From Actinomycetota bacterium (GTDB taxonomy: Bacteria; Actinomycetota; Actinomycetes; Nanopelagicales; Nanopelagicaceae), in assembly GCA_009704555.1 (NCBI GenBank), contig WLDY01000047.1, positions 1 to 5,827 on the forward strand: a stretch of DNA of 5,827 nt. Direction: 5' to 3'. The notes below the pieces were generated by a model. It made no database searches, was not told where the DNA came from, and was given only the letters and a program-made list of their open reading frames with translations. Shown in pieces: positions 1 through 5,551 of this stretch (position 1 is its first letter; the number at the start of each line of letters is the position of its first letter). The translations under genes and the position numbers were made by a program.

Positions 1-399
1 AGCCGTGCCTATGTCTCCGCCTTCGGTTTCAAAGGTCCCGATCAGCAAAAGCCCGCTGGCGTGCTCTCCGGTGGAGAGCGGAATCGACTCAACCTCGCAC
101 TCACATTGAAGATGGGTGGGAATCTCCTCCTTCTTGATGAGCCGACCAATGACCTCGATGTCGAGACTTTGGGATCGCTTGAGAACGCGCTATTGGAGTT
201 TCCTGGTTGTGCCGTTGTGATCTCACACGATCGTTGGTTCTTGGATCGCGTCGCGACTCACATCCTCGCGCACGAGGGTGATTCGCAATGGTTCTGGTTC
301 GAAGGAAACTTCGAGTCCTATGAGAAGAACAAAGTCGAACGACTCGGGGCCGAGGCATCACGCCCACACCGGGTCACCTATCGAAAGCTCACTCGATGA
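1..399 (+). CDS. ettA: Energy-dependent translational throttle protein EttA (ABC-F ATPase), C-terminal fragment
   Basis: The reading frame is open from the first base and gives the last 132 residues of an ABC-F protein; the N-terminal ABC domain, the linker and the second Walker A lie outside the window. Visible parts of the second ATPase domain are the signature LSGGER (residues 22-27 of the fragment), Walker B LLLLDEP (42-48) followed by TNDLD, and the H-loop ISHDRWFLDR (74-83). The tail, with the EGNFESYE segment and an RVTYRKL-like end, closely follows the E. coli EttA C-terminus as I remember it, so the gene end looks complete. EttA-family proteins bind the ribosomal E site and gate entry into elongation according to the ATP/ADP ratio; they are cytoplasmic and lack membrane domains. 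The stop overlaps the next start (ATGA, 396-399), indicating translational coupling. Family assignment is strong; the exact role in this organism is inferred. Confidence 0.93.
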   Translation, partial: SRAYVSAFGFKGPDQQKPAGVLSGGERNRLNLALTLKMGGNLLLLDEPTNDLDVETLGSLENALLEFPGCAVVISHDRWFLDRVATHILAHEGDSQWFWFEGNFESYEKNKVERLGAEASRPHRVTYRKLTR

Positions 400-815
400 A
401 GCGCCATCACTGCATCATCAAGACTCGCTGGGATGACCTCGATGCATTCGGACATGTCAACAACGCTGCTTATCTGACATATGTACAAGAGGCGCGATCC
501 GACTTCACTTGGTACGCACGTAAGGTCAAGAACGAGGATCCGATCCTCCTCTACATGGTCGTCGCACGGGCAGAGGTGGATTTCTTGCTCCCGATCTACG
601 AGGGTCATACCGATCTCGATGTCTCGATTTGGGTGGGGCGTATCGGTAACTCCTCCTTCACATTGAAGTACGAGATCGCTTCGCAAGGAATCGTCTTCGC
701 GCGCGCCGAGACAGTCCAGGTGGCGGTCGACCAGAAGACCCAGAAGTCACGGTCATTGAACGAAGAGGAACGAGCGTTCTTGTTGGAGTATCAGGATGAG
801 AGCGAGCAGGAGTAG
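396..815 (+). CDS. Acyl-CoA thioesterase, hotdog fold (4HBT / YbgC-FadM type)
   Basis: This 139-residue protein has the length and N-terminal signature of single-domain 4HBT thioesterases. The motif W12-x-D-x-D16-AFGHVNN (to N23), followed by AAYLTYVQEAR, matches the family pattern in which an Asp on the hotdog helix is catalytic; Asp16 aligns with Asp18 of YbgC. The family hydrolyses acyl-CoA to free acid and CoA in the cytoplasm, usually as dimers or tetramers; chain length cannot be predicted. There is no signal peptide or membrane span. The ATG overlaps the ettA stop by 4 nt and has only a weak upstream GAAAG, so translation is probably coupled to ettA. A thioesterase close to the EttA gene is also what I recall for Mycobacterium (Rv2475c and Rv2477c), which supports vertical inheritance of the pair. 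The last ten residues are highly charged and look like a disordered tail. Confidence 0.86.
   Translation: MKRHHCIIKTRWDDLDAFGHVNNAAYLTYVQEARSDFTWYARKVKNEDPILLYMVVARAEVDFLLPIYEGHTDLDVSIWVGRIGNSSFTLKYEIASQGIVFARAETVQVAVDQKTQKSRSLNEEERAFLLEYQDESEQE
808..812 (+). promoter_or_regulatory. Shine-Dalgarno site of the alpha-glucosidase gene
   Basis: AGGAG lies 6 nt upstream of ATG 819, inside the last codons of the thioesterase gene. Its strength and spacing support ATG 819 as the start and suggest independent ribosome loading on the alpha-glucosidase, in contrast to the coupled junctions either side. Confidence 0.7.
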
Positions 816-818
816 TCG

Positions 819-2489
819 ATGAGCCTTGCACCTCGAAGTAGTCGCGCGTGGTGGCGTGATGCCGTCACCTATCAGATCTACATCCGCTCCTTCGCTGATG
901 CCAATGGTGATGGCAAGGGCGATGTCGAGGGAATCCGCTCGCGTCTTCCCTATCTCAAAGCGCTTGGAGTCGATGCAATCTGGATCACCCCTTGGTATCC
1001 ATCCCCGCAGAATGATCACGGCTACGACGTCGCTGATTACATGGATATCGAGCCCGACTACGGAACTCTCGATGATGCAAAGCATCTGATCAAAGAAGCA
1101 CATGATCTCGGCATTCGAGTCATCGTTGATATCGTCCCTAACCACTCCTCAGATCAACATCCGTGGTTCCAAGAGGCGCTCGCTGCCGAACCAGGTTCAC
1201 CAGCTCGAGAGCGCTACATCTTCCGAGATGGCAAAGGTCCTAACGGAGATCTACCGCCGAATAATTGGAACGCGGTCTTCGGTGGACCTGCCTGGCATCG
1301 CATCACCGAGAAGGATGGAAAGCCAGGTCAGTGGTTCCTACATCTCTTCGCGATCGAACAACCGGACTTCAATTGGGAGAACCCAGAGGTACGTGAGTAC
1401 TTCGAAGGGGTCCTGAAGTTCTGGCTTGATATCGGTGTAGATGGATTCCGCATCGATGTCGCGCACGGAATGATCAAGGCTGATGGCTTACCTGACACTC
1501 CGGAGAAGGATTCACCCGAGATGCTCGCTGCGGTCTCGATGCCGTTCTGGGACCAGGATGGAGTGCATGAGATCTACAGGTCATGGCGGAAGATCCTCGA
1601 TTCCTATTCCGGTGATCGAATGGCGGTCGCGGAAGCGTGGGTCAGTCCCGCGTCGCGTATCGCTCGATATCTTCGCCACGATGAGCTAGCTAACTCCTTC
1701 AACTTCGACTTTCTCACCTCACCATGGGATGTCGTAACGCTTCGCGAACGGATCGATTCCTCCCTCGCTGCGATCAAGGAGGTCGGCGCACCTGCATCAT
1801 GGGTCTTCAATAATCATGATGTCGTGAGATCTGTCGATCGATTCGCCTTGGGCCTGACTCCAGGGAGTGGGGAGACGACTCTTGATCGGCAAGGCGATCC
1901 CGCCAAACTCGATCTCAATCTTGGCATCAAACGCGCACGGGCCGGAGCGCTCCTAATGTTGGCACTTCCAGGTGGGGCATACATCTATCAAGGTGAAGAG
2001 TTGGCTCTTCCTGAGGTTCGAGATATCCCAGAGAATCGCCTCACTGATCCACGGTGGCGGATGTCGAACTTCACCGATCGTGGCCGTGATGGATGCCGTG
2101 TCCCACTTCCATGGAAGAACGATGCCGATGGTGCATTCGGCTTCTCGAGTAATGCGAAGTTACCTCCCCACGAAGCATGGTTACCGCAATCCAATTGGTG
2201 GGGTTCCTTCTCTGTCGAATCCCAAGAGAAGAACAACGACTCGACTCTGCATCTCTATCGCAAGGCGCTCGCTATCCGCGCCAGTGAAGAGGGATTGGGA
2301 GATGGACCGATGACGTGGATCGATCTTGGTAAGGATCTTCTCGCTTTCACTCGCCCCGGAAACTTCCTCTGCGTGGTCAATTTCGGCGATGAGATCTCAT
2401 TGCCATCGGGGGAGGTACTTCTCTCGAGCGCTCCACTCGATCGAGGTCGGCTACCTCGCGATACAGCGGTCTGGATTCGTACCTCGTAG
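819..2489 (+). CDS. aglA: Alpha-glucosidase, glycoside hydrolase family 13 (AglA-like)
   Basis: This is a complete 556-residue GH13 enzyme, the usual length for bacterial alpha-glucosidases and oligo-1,6-glucosidases. It starts with WWRDAVTYQIYIRSF, has a calcium-type loop DANGDGKGD (27-35) and the substrate Asp in HGYD (Asp70). Conserved regions are I, DIVPNH (104-109); V, QPDFN (181-185), a variant of the QPDLN seen in the oligo-1,6-glucosidase group; II, GFRIDVAHG with nucleophile Asp213; III, AEAWV with acid/base Glu272; and IV, FNNHD with stabiliser Asp334. A short beta-rich C domain ends the protein (about 480-556). With no signal peptide it should be cytoplasmic, releasing glucose from the non-reducing end of short alpha-glucosides by a retaining mechanism. 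Val214, next to the nucleophile, is a position linked to alpha-1,4 versus alpha-1,6 preference, so linkage specificity is open; trehalose or sucrose activity is also possible. The MFS gene begins at the base after its stop. Confidence 0.92.
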   Translation: MSLAPRSSRAWWRDAVTYQIYIRSFADANGDGKGDVEGIRSRLPYLKALGVDAIWITPWYPSPQNDHGYDVADYMDIEPDYGTLDDAKHLIKEAHDLGIRVIVDIVPNHSSDQHPWFQEALAAEPGSPARERYIFRDGKGPNGDLPPNNWNAVFGGPAWHRITEKDGKPGQWFLHLFAIEQPDFNWENPEVREYFEGVLKFWLDIGVDGFRIDVAHGMIKADGLPDTPEKDSPEMLAAVSMPFWDQDGVHEIYRSWRKILDSYSGDRMAVAEAWVSPASRIARYLRHDELANSFNFDFLTSPWDVVTLRERIDSSLAAIKEVGAPASWVFNNHDVVRSVDRFALGLTPGSGETTLDRQGDPAKLDLNLGIKRARAGALLMLALPGGAYIYQGEELALPEVRDIPENRLTDPRWRMSNFTDRGRDGCRVPLPWKNDADGAFGFSSNAKLPPHEAWLPQSNWWGSFSVESQEKNNDSTLHLYRKALAIRASEEGLGDGPMTWIDLGKDLLAFTRPGNFLCVVNFGDEISLPSGEVLLSSAPLDRGRLPRDTAVWIRTS

Positions 2490-3704
2490 ATGAGCGAACT
2501 GGTCCAAGAACGCACCGTCAAAGTCCTCGCCCTGACGCAAGTGCTCAATGGTCTTGGCGTCGCCGGTACTGTCGCAGCAGGCTCACTCCTCGTCTCTTCG
2601 ATCACCGGTTCTGAAACGCTGGCAGGGCTTGCGCAGACTTCCTCCGTCCTTGGCGCCGCAGCGCTCGCTCTCCCACTTGCTCGTCTCACCTCGCGTGGGG
2701 GAAGGCGGTTGGCGCTATCGATCGGCTATCTCGCAGGACTGATGGGCGCCCTCTTCGCGATCCTTGGTGGAGTGGAGCGAAACATCTATCTCATGCTCCT
2801 TGGCACTTTCCTCGTCGGTTCGGCATCGGCAGCTGGTTATCAAGCGCGCTTTGCTGCGATCGACCTGGCAACCGATCAACATCGCGCGAGGCAACTCTCC
2901 TTCGTAGTCTGGGGAGCGACGATCGGCGCGGTAGCAGGGCCGAACCTCATGGATCCTGCCGGCGCAATCGCAGAGGTATTCGGTTGGCCACGTCTTGTCG
3001 GCCCTTACATGCTCGCTGCGGTGACTCTCGCTCTCGCCACTCTTGTCATTCAACTCTTCCTACGTCCTGATCCCTATCTCCTGGCTGAGAAGAACTCGAA
3101 TCGTCCTCCTCTCTCACGAGGTAGCACGCGCGAGAGCCTTGCCTACCTACGAACCAATCCACGCGCGCTCTTTGCGATCATCTCGATTGCGATCGGACAT
3201 GTCGCCATGGTCTCGGTGATGGTGATGACACCAGTTCACATGGCACATGTCGATGTGACTTTGACGGTGATCGGATTGGTGATCAGCATCCATGTGATCG
3301 GTATGTATGCATTCTCGCCGATCGTCGGACAGATCAGTGATCGCATCGGTCGCGTGCGAGCGATCCAAGTCGGTATCGCAATCCTTCTTCTTTCGATGCT
3401 CGTCTCCGGAGTTGCCGCAGCAGATGATGAGATCACATTGGGAATCGGACTCTTCCTTCTTGGCCTTGGTTGGTCTTTCACCCTGATCGCAGGTTCCGCC
3501 CTCTTGAGCGAGTCGGTCTCGCCCGAGATGAAGCCAGCGACACAAGGTGCGAGTGATCTGGTGATGAATCTCAGTGGCGCCGCTGGTGGCGCTCTTGCTG
3601 GAGTGATCATCGGCACCTTGAGCTACGCCTGGCTCTGTTTCTTCGCTGCCGTCCCTGTTCTCTACCTCTTGCTTCGGTCGCGCGCTATCGAGTCCAAGAT
3701 TTGA
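2490..3704 (+). CDS. Major facilitator superfamily transporter, 12 predicted membrane segments
   Basis: This 404-residue protein is hydrophobic throughout and reads as two six-helix halves. Approximate helices are 12-36, 45-64, 74-94, 97-118, 137-153, 170-191, then a charged loop at 192-225, then 226-246, 258-280, 290-310, 316-340, 354-377 and 378-396. MFS motif A is seen in degenerate form after helix 2 (LARLTSRGGRRLAL, 63-76) and clearly after helix 8 (GQISDRIGRVRA, 280-291). The protein belongs in the cytoplasmic membrane and should be a proton-coupled or facilitated carrier; the layout resembles drug/proton antiporters more than dedicated sugar porters. Its ATG follows the alpha-glucosidase TAG with no gap and there is no clear Shine-Dalgarno site, so it is probably translated by reinitiation. 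That coupling makes an alpha-glucoside substrate conceivable, but nothing in the sequence proves it. Confidence 0.85.
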   Translation: MSELVQERTVKVLALTQVLNGLGVAGTVAAGSLLVSSITGSETLAGLAQTSSVLGAAALALPLARLTSRGGRRLALSIGYLAGLMGALFAILGGVERNIYLMLLGTFLVGSASAAGYQARFAAIDLATDQHRARQLSFVVWGATIGAVAGPNLMDPAGAIAEVFGWPRLVGPYMLAAVTLALATLVIQLFLRPDPYLLAEKNSNRPPLSRGSTRESLAYLRTNPRALFAIISIAIGHVAMVSVMVMTPVHMAHVDVTLTVIGLVISIHVIGMYAFSPIVGQISDRIGRVRAIQVGIAILLLSMLVSGVAAADDEITLGIGLFLLGLGWSFTLIAGSALLSESVSPEMKPATQGASDLVMNLSGAAGGALAGVIIGTLSYAWLCFFAAVPVLYLLLRSRAIESKI

Positions 3705-3707
3705 AGG
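3703..3707 (+). promoter_or_regulatory. Shine-Dalgarno site of the globin gene
   Basis: GAAGG overlaps the MFS stop codon and lies 9 nt upstream of ATG 3717. It supports that start and keeps the globin in the same transcript as the transporter. Confidence 0.5.
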
Positions 3708-3716
3708 TCTTTTGCG

Positions 3717-4100
3717 ATGGATGAGAAGAGCCTCTATGAGCGCGTCGGAGGGGAAGAGACCTTCGAGCAATTGGTCTCACACTTCTACGCGCTCGTCTCG
3801 CAGGATCCGATCCTTCGTCCTATGTATCCGGATGATGACTTCCATGCCGCTGCAAAGAGACTGATGCTCTTTCTCATGCAGTACTGGGGTGGACCCCATA
3901 CCTACAGCGAGATGCGCGGACATCCACGACTTCGGATGCGACATGCGCAATTCGCCATCGATTCACGTGCCCGTGATGCCTGGCTTCGATGCATGAAGTC
4001 AGCAGTAGATGAGCTAACCATCGATGAGAGTGACCGTGCTGAGCTCTGGAGTTACTTGGAGATGGCCGCCCATAGCCTCGTCAATACACCTGACGAGTGA
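3717..4100 (+). CDS. glbO: Group II truncated haemoglobin (trHbO / GlbO)
   Basis: This 127-residue protein is very close to M. tuberculosis GlbO as I recall it, including the blocks QYWGGP (55-60), RGHPRLRMRHA (67-77), DAWLRCM (87-93) and the ending EMAAHSLVN. The haem pocket can be placed by that comparison: proximal His76 (F8), Tyr24 (B10), Tyr37 (CD1), Trp89 (G8), and probably Ala45 at E7. Tyr CD1 with Trp G8 is the hallmark of the group II class, in which a hydrogen-bond network holds bound O2 very tightly. Suggested roles for the family are oxygen or peroxide chemistry, NO handling and delivery of O2 to membrane oxidases; the protein is soluble. It ends a compact five-gene run and its TGA directly abuts the stop of the opposing mscS-like gene. 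Family call is firm; the physiological role is not settled by sequence. Confidence 0.95.
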   Translation: MDEKSLYERVGGEETFEQLVSHFYALVSQDPILRPMYPDDDFHAAAKRLMLFLMQYWGGPHTYSEMRGHPRLRMRHAQFAIDSRARDAWLRCMKSAVDELTIDESDRAELWSYLEMAAHSLVNTPDE

Positions 4101-4105
4101 TCACT
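4096..4105. repeat. 10-bp palindrome spanning the two abutting stop codons
   Basis: AGTGATCACT is self-complementary and contains the TGA of globin on the plus strand and the TGA of the mscS-like gene on the minus strand, back to back. It has no loop space or T-tract, so it is a poor terminator. It may simply follow from both genes ending in an (A/G)AGTGA pattern. Confidence 0.6.
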
Positions 4106-4658
4106 TCTTAGAGCGATTCCCTAACTTCAAGATCTCGCCGTTTCTTAGGAACCAGAGCGTTCCATCCTTCGCTCGCACTGTGGTGATGCGAAGCCCCACT
4201 GATTCGACAGTTCCTTGGACATCGAGGATGTCGACTTCATCTCCTACGCCATATTGATCCTCGAGAAGCATGAAGAGGCCCGCGATGAAGTCTCTAATGA
4301 GAGTCTGGGCGCCAAGACCGACAGCGACTCCGAGCACACCGGCCGAGGCGATCAAGGGAGCGAGATCCATCCCTGCCTCGCTGAGAATGGTGCTCACTGC
4401 GACGAGGGCGATCAATGTGTTGGTGATGCTCTTGAGGACCGTCCCTGCGGTGTGGGCTCGTTCGCGTTGACGCGAGAGGGATCGGTTCTTGCCTGGGATC
4501 AAGTCTGCGTTGGCGATCCGACTCATCGCCCTCGAGATGGCTCTGACCGCGAGTGAGCGGAGCACGATGGCGATGACGAGTATGGCCAAGACCCGAAGTG
4601 GGGCTCCCAGGAACCACTCCAAGAGTGCCCTACCGTCGAGATCAGCGAGGTTCATCAT
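4101..4658 (-). CDS. MscS-family mechanosensitive ion channel, short form
   Basis: This 185-residue minus-strand protein has three predicted membrane segments (about 19-40, 73-93 and 100-132). The third carries the Gly/Ala-rich pore helix pattern GVLGVAVGLGAQTLIRDFIAGL (split here as 107-116 and 117-128), typical of MscS TM3. A beta-domain segment follows with GDEVDILDVQGTVE (139-152), VGLRITTVRAKDG and the family motif RNGEI (172-176). The protein stops at NRSKK, soon after that motif. E. coli MscS (286 residues) and actinobacterial relatives normally continue for some 90-100 residues as a cytoplasmic alpha/beta vestibule, absent here. Such channels open under membrane tension to release solutes on osmotic downshift. 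Two tandem ATGs (4658 and 4655) are possible starts, with no Shine-Dalgarno box visible. It converges on the globin gene and diverges from the HNH gene. Confidence 0.85.
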   Translation of the reverse strand: MMNLADLDGRALLEWFLGAPLRVLAILVIAIVLRSLAVRAISRAMSRIANADLIPGKNRSLSRQRERAHTAGTVLKSITNTLIALVAVSTILSEAGMDLAPLIASAGVLGVAVGLGAQTLIRDFIAGLFMLLEDQYGVGDEVDILDVQGTVESVGLRITTVRAKDGTLWFLRNGEILKLGNRSKK

Positions 4659-4764
4659 TCGCGACTTTATTGGAACTTCATCGGAAAATCGGGGATTCCT
4701 CGGGGAGTTACGGCACTATATGCCCACCAGCGCGAGCCACGCGCTGAGTCACAAGGAGCCTTAC
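4659..4764. promoter_or_regulatory. Divergent intergenic region between mscS-like and HNH genes
   Basis: This 106-bp gap must hold promoters for both genes unless the HNH gene is read from elsewhere. Toward mscS, TAAAGT (minus strand, 4669-4664) fits the actinobacterial TAnnnT -10 pattern only 5 nt from the ATG, which would give a leaderless or nearly leaderless message. Toward HNH, CACTATAT (4714-4721) is a loose -10 candidate that would leave a leader of about 35-45 nt ending in the AAGGAG box. No convincing -35 box is seen for either. TCGGGGA occurs twice, 11 bp apart (4689-4695 and 4700-4706), with a partial TCGG at 4681. All promoter calls are by eye. Confidence 0.35.
4753..4758 (+). promoter_or_regulatory. 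Shine-Dalgarno site that decides the HNH start
   Basis: AAGGAG lies 6 nt upstream of GTG 4765, the best ribosome-binding site in the window. The frame is open further upstream (ATG at 4720 and 4489), but those starts lack such a site and the longer one would overlap the mscS-like gene in antisense. The family's conserved RTLVLNATYEPL block begins right after GTG 4765. Confidence 0.8.
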
Positions 4765-5289
4765 GTGCCAGGGAGTTCACGGACACTCGTTCTGAACGCC
4801 ACCTACGAGCCACTAGGTGTCGTTTCTGACCGACGCGCGCTCATTTTGGTCCTCAACAATCGTGCCACTGCAGTGGAAGATTCTGGTCGCATCCTTCGTT
4901 ACGAAAGCGGCGAGGTCGCACTTCCCGCCGTCATCAGATTGCATAAGTTCGTCCGAATCCCATATCGTCACTCGGTTCCGCTATCGCGCCGTGCGATCTT
5001 CGCTCGCGACGGTGGACGTTGTGTCTATTGCCAGGCGACGGCGACATCTGTCGATCATGTGATTCCGCGATCTCGCGGTGGGACACATCACTGGGAGAAC
5101 GTGGTCTCCTGTTGCCAGCGATGCAATCACGTCAAGGCGGATCGGACCCTCAAGGAACTCGGTTGGAAACTTAGAAACGTCCCACGCGAACCTGTCGGTG
5201 TGGCGTGGCGCATACTCGGTACATCGCGAGCCGAACGTAGTTGGCTTCCGTACCTTGAGCCATATGGTGCGGCAAGCGCTAGCGCCTAA
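4765..5289 (+). CDS. HNH endonuclease family protein, actinobacterial type
   Basis: Starting at GTG 4765 the product has 174 residues. An N-terminal region begins RTLVLNATYEPLGVVSDRRA (6-25), typical of a widespread actinobacterial HNH group. The HNH core runs from about 79 to 128: a first zinc pair C86-x-x-C89, the catalytic-type D97-H98, then IPRSRGG, N112, a second zinc pair C117-x-x-C120, N121 and the K124/R127 tail. All expected HNH residues are present, so a metal-dependent, zinc-stabilised nuclease fold is likely. The biological substrate is unknown: relatives are chromosomal, not clearly part of restriction or homing systems, and no methylase, intein or intron is nearby. Rv2469c near pepN in M. 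tuberculosis appears to be the positional counterpart. The next gene starts 13 nt after its stop. Confidence 0.88.
   Translation: MPGSSRTLVLNATYEPLGVVSDRRALILVLNNRATAVEDSGRILRYESGEVALPAVIRLHKFVRIPYRHSVPLSRRAIFARDGGRCVYCQATATSVDHVIPRSRGGTHHWENVVSCCQRCNHVKADRTLKELGWKLRNVPREPVGVAWRILGTSRAERSWLPYLEPYGAASASA
5276..5285. repeat. 10-bp palindrome GCGCTAGCGC, left copy of a pair
   Basis: A perfect palindrome at the very end of the HNH coding region, centred at 5280.5. It shares the octamer CGCTAGCG with a second palindrome centred exactly 60 bp downstream, and it falls about 18-27 nt upstream of the next ATG, within the spacer of the -10 element proposed there. It could be a dimeric regulator site. 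Confidence 0.5.
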
Positions 5290-5290
5290 T

Positions 5291-5296
5291 TAGAAT
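5291..5296 (+). promoter_or_regulatory. Possible -10 box for a leaderless transcript of the small membrane-protein gene
   Basis: TAGAAT fits TAnnnT and ends 6 nt before ATG 5303, so transcription could start at or next to the A of the ATG. No Shine-Dalgarno site precedes this ATG, which agrees with leaderless translation, common in Actinomycetota. No -35 box is evident. Confidence 0.4.
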
Positions 5297-5302
5297 CCAT
5301 CC

Positions 5303-5533
5303 ATGTCACTTCTTATCTCAGTCCTTGCCATGCGCCCGCTAGCGGTCCGACAAGAGGATGGGTCGTTGCCAGGAGAGCCGCTCCCATTGCTCGAGGGGCT
5401 GATCTGGTTCCTCTTCATTCCGGTAGCGATCTCTGCCTTGGTCTGGATCTTGGTCTCGGTCTATGACAAGAGCGAGAAGAAGGAAGTCGCAACGAAAGAA
5501 CCGAAGCGAGACATCCTCACTTCGATCGAGTAA
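5303..5533 (+). CDS. Small single-span membrane protein of unknown function
   Basis: The 76-residue product matches no family I recognise. Residues 1-10 are mildly hydrophobic, 11-28 form a short polar, Pro- and Gly-containing stretch, and 30-54 form one strong membrane segment with Trp residues near both ends (LIWFLFIPVAISALVWILV). A charged, Lys/Glu-rich tail follows from 55 to the end. The positive cluster after the helix (K56, K59, K60, K65, K68, R69) suggests the C-terminus is cytoplasmic. ATG 5303 is taken as the start; ATG 5330 would drop the first nine residues but also lacks a ribosome-binding site. It follows HNH by 13 nt and converges on pepN. M. tuberculosis has a small conserved gene (Rv2468c) in this slot between HNH and pepN, but it is larger and on recall not clearly related. 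That the gene is real rests on its placement and the coherent membrane-protein pattern. Confidence 0.65.
   Translation: MSLLISVLAMRPLAVRQEDGSLPGEPLPLLEGLIWFLFIPVAISALVWILVSVYDKSEKKEVATKEPKRDILTSIE
5336..5345. repeat. 10-bp palindrome CCGCTAGCGG, right copy of a pair
   Basis: A perfect palindrome inside codons 12-15 of the small membrane-protein gene, centred at 5340.5, with the same CGCTAGCG core as the copy at 5276-5285. CTAG occurs only about four times in the whole window by my reading, and two of those are these palindrome centres. Confidence 0.5.
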
Positions 5534-5551
5534 AGAGGCCTCTTTCGAGAG
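5532..5551. terminator. Possible short bidirectional terminator between convergent genes
   Basis: AAAGAGGCCTCTTT (5532-5545) is a perfect 14-bp palindrome starting inside the TAA of the small gene. It overlaps a second possible hairpin, CTCT-TTCG-AGAG (5540-5551), with a UUCG loop on the plus-strand RNA and CGAA on the minus-strand RNA. Both stems are only 4-5 bp and there is no long T-run, so termination would be weak. The location between two converging stop codons (5533 and 5552) favours a terminator role. Confidence 0.35.

Noticed and set aside
753..1145. 130-codon minus-strand frame
   Set aside because: It overlaps the conserved thioesterase end and the GH13 N-terminal motifs in antisense, with no recognisable domain.
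1684..1691. AGCTAGCT palindrome as a third operator copy
   Set aside because: It lacks the flanking C and G of the CGCTAGCG core and lies deep inside the alpha-glucosidase gene, far from any start.
2255..2689. 144-codon minus-strand frame
   Set aside because: It is antisense across the alpha-glucosidase/MFS junction, is Ser/Arg/Pro-rich with low complexity, and both plus-strand genes are clearly real.
3147..3770. 207-codon minus-strand frame rich in Asp, His and Arg
   Set aside because: It is antisense to the MFS gene, and its composition is what reversed GATC- and ATC-rich codons produce. It has no membrane or domain pattern and runs across the MFS-globin junction.
4215..4556. 113-codon plus-strand frame inside the mscS region
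   Set aside because: It is antisense to the MscS beta domain and pore helix, which are unmistakable on the minus strand.
4489..4764. Long N-terminal extension of the HNH reading frame to ATG 4489, or a shorter one to ATG 4720
   Set aside because: The long form overlaps the mscS-like gene in antisense. The strong AAGGAG at 4753-4758 and the onset of family conservation point to GTG 4765.
4765..5289. HNH gene as part of a restriction, CRISPR or homing system
   Set aside because: No methylase, Cas gene, repeat array, intein or intron signature lies nearby. The protein matches a chromosomal actinobacterial HNH group in its usual neighbourhood.
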